7,885 bases of DNA from CAYHVH01 sp964360335 (lineage in GTDB: Bacteria > Patescibacteriota > Doudnabacteria > UBA920 > 2-01-FULL-46-14): positions 1 through 7,885 of the forward strand of contig CAYHVH010000027.1 in assembly GCA_964360335.1 (NCBI GenBank), written 5' to 3'. How positions within the stretch are numbered: the first letter of the stretch is position 1; each line of letters begins with the position of its first letter. The notes beneath the pieces were generated by a model. It was not told the DNA's origin. It searched no databases and was given only the letters and a program-made list of their open reading frames with translations. The position numbers and the translations under genes were made by a program. Of the stretch, positions 6,183-7,885 are shown in pieces.

Positions 6183-7885
6183 ATGACGAAACAAGCCCCT
6201 AACCTCGAGCCCATCCGCCACTCGCTGGCGCACCTTTTGGCGGCGGCGGTTTTGGAGTTATGGCCCCAAGCCAAACCCACTATTGGCCCGGCTATAGATA
6301 CTGGCTTTTACTATGACTTTGACTTCAAAAAGCCGATTTCCGAAGAGGACCTGCCGAAAATCGAGAAAAAGATGCGCGAAATCCTCAAAACTTGGGAGAA
6401 GTTCACCGGCAAAAAAGTTTCCAAAAAAGAAGCGCTTAAATACTTTGCCGACAATCCTTTCAAACGAGAACTCGTGGAAGAAATCAGCACCAAAGGCGAA
6501 GATATCACCTTCTACACCTCCGGGAAATTCACTGACCTTTGCCGCGGCGGCCACGTGTCAAGCGCCAAAGAGATCAGTGAGCAATCTTTCAAGCTGACCT
6601 CGATTGCCGGGGCCTACTGGCGGGGCAGCGAAAAAAATCCGATGCTAACCAGAATCTACGGCGCTGCCTTTCAAACCAAGCAAGAACTGGAGGATTATCT
6701 GAAGCAAGCCCTTGAGGCCAAGAAGCGCGACCACCGCCTGCTCGGCCCCAAACTTGAGCTATTTATGTTCCACGAAACTTCGCCGGGCATGCCGTACTGG
6801 CTGCCGAAAGGGGTGGCTATTTATAACGAACTCATCAATTTCTGGCGCGAGGATCATCGCGCGCGCGGTTACCAGGAGATTGTTTCGCCGCTCTTGAACA
6901 AAAAAGAACTTTACGTCACTTCGGGACACTACGAGCACTACTGGGATTCGATGTTCACGGCCAAAACCAAAGAAGGAGAAGAATACGGGGTGAAGGCCAT
7001 GAACTGCCCCAATGCCATGGTAGTCTTCGGCTCTCGGCCCCGGAGTTACAAGGACCTGCCGCTGCGCCTCTCCGACACCGACACTTTGCACCGCAATGAA
7101 CTCTCCGGAACTCTAAGCGGGCTCCTGCGCGTGCGGGAGTTCCGTCAGGACGATGCGCATATTTTTGTAACAGAAGACCAAATTGGCGAGGAGTACGACA
7201 ATATCTTTCAAATCGTGGAACGGTTTTATTCGATTTTTGGCATCGAGTACAGTTATCGACTGGGGACGCGCCCGGAAAGTTACCTCGGCGACGTCAAGAC
7301 ATGGAACAAGGCCGAGGCGACGCTCGAGCAAATTTTGAAAAAAAACAAAAAACCCTACACCGTCGCGGAAAAGGACGGAGCATTTTACGGACCGAAAGTT
7401 GATATTCTGATAAAGGACGTCATTGGCCGGGAGTGGCAACTGGGAACCATCCAGCTCGATTTCCAGCAACCGCGGCGGTTTGAACTAGAATACATCGCCG
7501 CCGACGGAAAAAAGAAAACGCCCGTCGTGATTCACCGCGTCATTTACGGCTCGCTGGAAAGATTCATCGCGATTTTGATCGAGCACTTTGCGGGAGCGTT
7601 CCCGCTGTGGCTCGCTCCGGTGCAAGTAGTTATCCTACCGATTTCGGACGAACAGAACGGCTATGCCGAAAAAGTCGCATCCGAGCTGCGGACCACTGTC
7701 CGCGGTCTACGCCTAGAAATCGACGACCGCAGCGAATCTATCGGCCGCAAAATCCGCGACGCCGAGCTGCTGAAAATTCCCTATATGCTGATCGTCGGAA
7801 AGAAGGAAGTTCAAGAAAAAACCGTTTCCCTGAGACAGCGGGGCGAGAAAGACCTGGGAGCGATGAAATTGGAAAAGTTTGTTGA
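6183..7885 (+). CDS. thrS: Threonyl-tRNA synthetase lacking the TGS domain (last few residues beyond window)
   Basis: Class II synthetase that charges tRNA-Thr with threonine in the cytoplasm. 567 residues are visible, and the remaining C-terminus should be only a few residues. It begins directly at the editing domain (about 8-170): HSLAH (H13, H17) and TDLCRGGH (C120, H124) correspond to the E. coli editing residues H73, H77, C182 and H186. The N-terminal TGS domain of about 60 residues is absent. The catalytic core (about 190-470) keeps the zinc ligands C275 (in MNCPNA), H326 (in QDDAHIF) and H451 (in IHRVIYGSLERF), plus RNELSG and GSLERF motifs. The anticodon-binding domain starts near LAPVQV. 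A normally conserved His after MNCP is Ala278. ATG 6183 is chosen because homology begins within ten residues. No Shine-Dalgarno sequence is visible upstream. Control is probably by the T-box leader at 5898-6058. Confidence 0.96.
   Translation, partial: MTKQAPNLEPIRHSLAHLLAAAVLELWPQAKPTIGPAIDTGFYYDFDFKKPISEEDLPKIEKKMREILKTWEKFTGKKVSKKEALKYFADNPFKRELVEEISTKGEDITFYTSGKFTDLCRGGHVSSAKEISEQSFKLTSIAGAYWRGSEKNPMLTRIYGAAFQTKQELEDYLKQALEAKKRDHRLLGPKLELFMFHETSPGMPYWLPKGVAIYNELINFWREDHRARGYQEIVSPLLNKKELYVTSGHYEHYWDSMFTAKTKEGEEYGVKAMNCPNAMVVFGSRPRSYKDLPLRLSDTDTLHRNELSGTLSGLLRVREFRQDDAHIFVTEDQIGEEYDNIFQIVERFYSIFGIEYSYRLGTRPESYLGDVKTWNKAEATLEQILKKNKKPYTVAEKDGAFYGPKVDILIKDVIGREWQLGTIQLDFQQPRRFELEYIAADGKKKTPVVIHRVIYGSLERFIAILIEHFAGAFPLWLAPVQVVILPISDEQNGYAEKVASELRTTVRGLRLEIDDRSESIGRKIRDAELLKIPYMLIVGKKEVQEKTVSLRQRGEKDLGAMKLEKFV

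Noticed and set aside
1..7885. CRISPR array, tRNA or rRNA gene, transposase, toxin-antitoxin or phage genes
   Set aside because: None seen: no spaced direct repeats, no cloverleaf or rRNA-like sequence, and no relevant protein motifs on either strand.

Overview
The window looks like chromosomal DNA from a bacterium of the Candidate Phyla Radiation (Patescibacteria). This is an inference. It rests on the lineage-typical wording of the DnaE active-site region (for example LPFERFLN followed by PPDIDMDF), on a threonyl-tRNA synthetase without the N-terminal TGS domain, on small independently transcribed genes, and on a type of intergenic palindrome that I associate with such genomes. Base composition is moderate, somewhat above half GC by eye. 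UGA, UAA and the normal sense codons behave as in the standard bacterial code. No phylogenetic test was possible here.

Layout. Positions 1-1662 are transcribed leftward: a single-pass membrane protein of unknown function with two tandem beta-rich repeats (814-1662), then, 22 bases further on, the start of a SEDS-family glycosyltransferase, RodA (791-1, running off the left edge). A divergent intergenic region (1663-1796) holds a good leftward promoter whose -10 box is a perfect 12-base palindrome. Rightward lies dnaE, the replicative DNA polymerase III alpha subunit (1797-5318), which carries a hairpin-forming palindrome inside the codons of a C-terminal linker (5051-5082). A promoter overlapping the dnaE stop codon drives a small receiver-like protein (5379-5783), which is closed by a strong intrinsic terminator (5822-5864).

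Region 5863-6182 is non-coding and the most interesting part. A promoter emerges from the terminator T-tract. It is followed by a leader with the hallmarks of a T-box riboswitch: the TGGAACC bulge in an antiterminator, mutually exclusive with an intrinsic terminator that shares the TCCCAG strand. There appears to be too little room for a normal Stem I. A separate ~97-base palindromic repeat then sits between the T-box terminator and thrS. The thrS gene (6183 to the right edge) encodes a nearly complete threonyl-tRNA synthetase.

How it works together. The genes are housekeeping: cell-wall elongation (RodA), chromosome replication (DnaE) and tRNA charging (ThrRS). The T-box would let uncharged tRNA-Thr switch on thrS. 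The main novelty candidates are the compact T-box, two unrelated palindromic elements (one intergenic, one in-frame inside dnaE), the degenerate receiver-like protein, and the duplicated-domain membrane protein paired with RodA.
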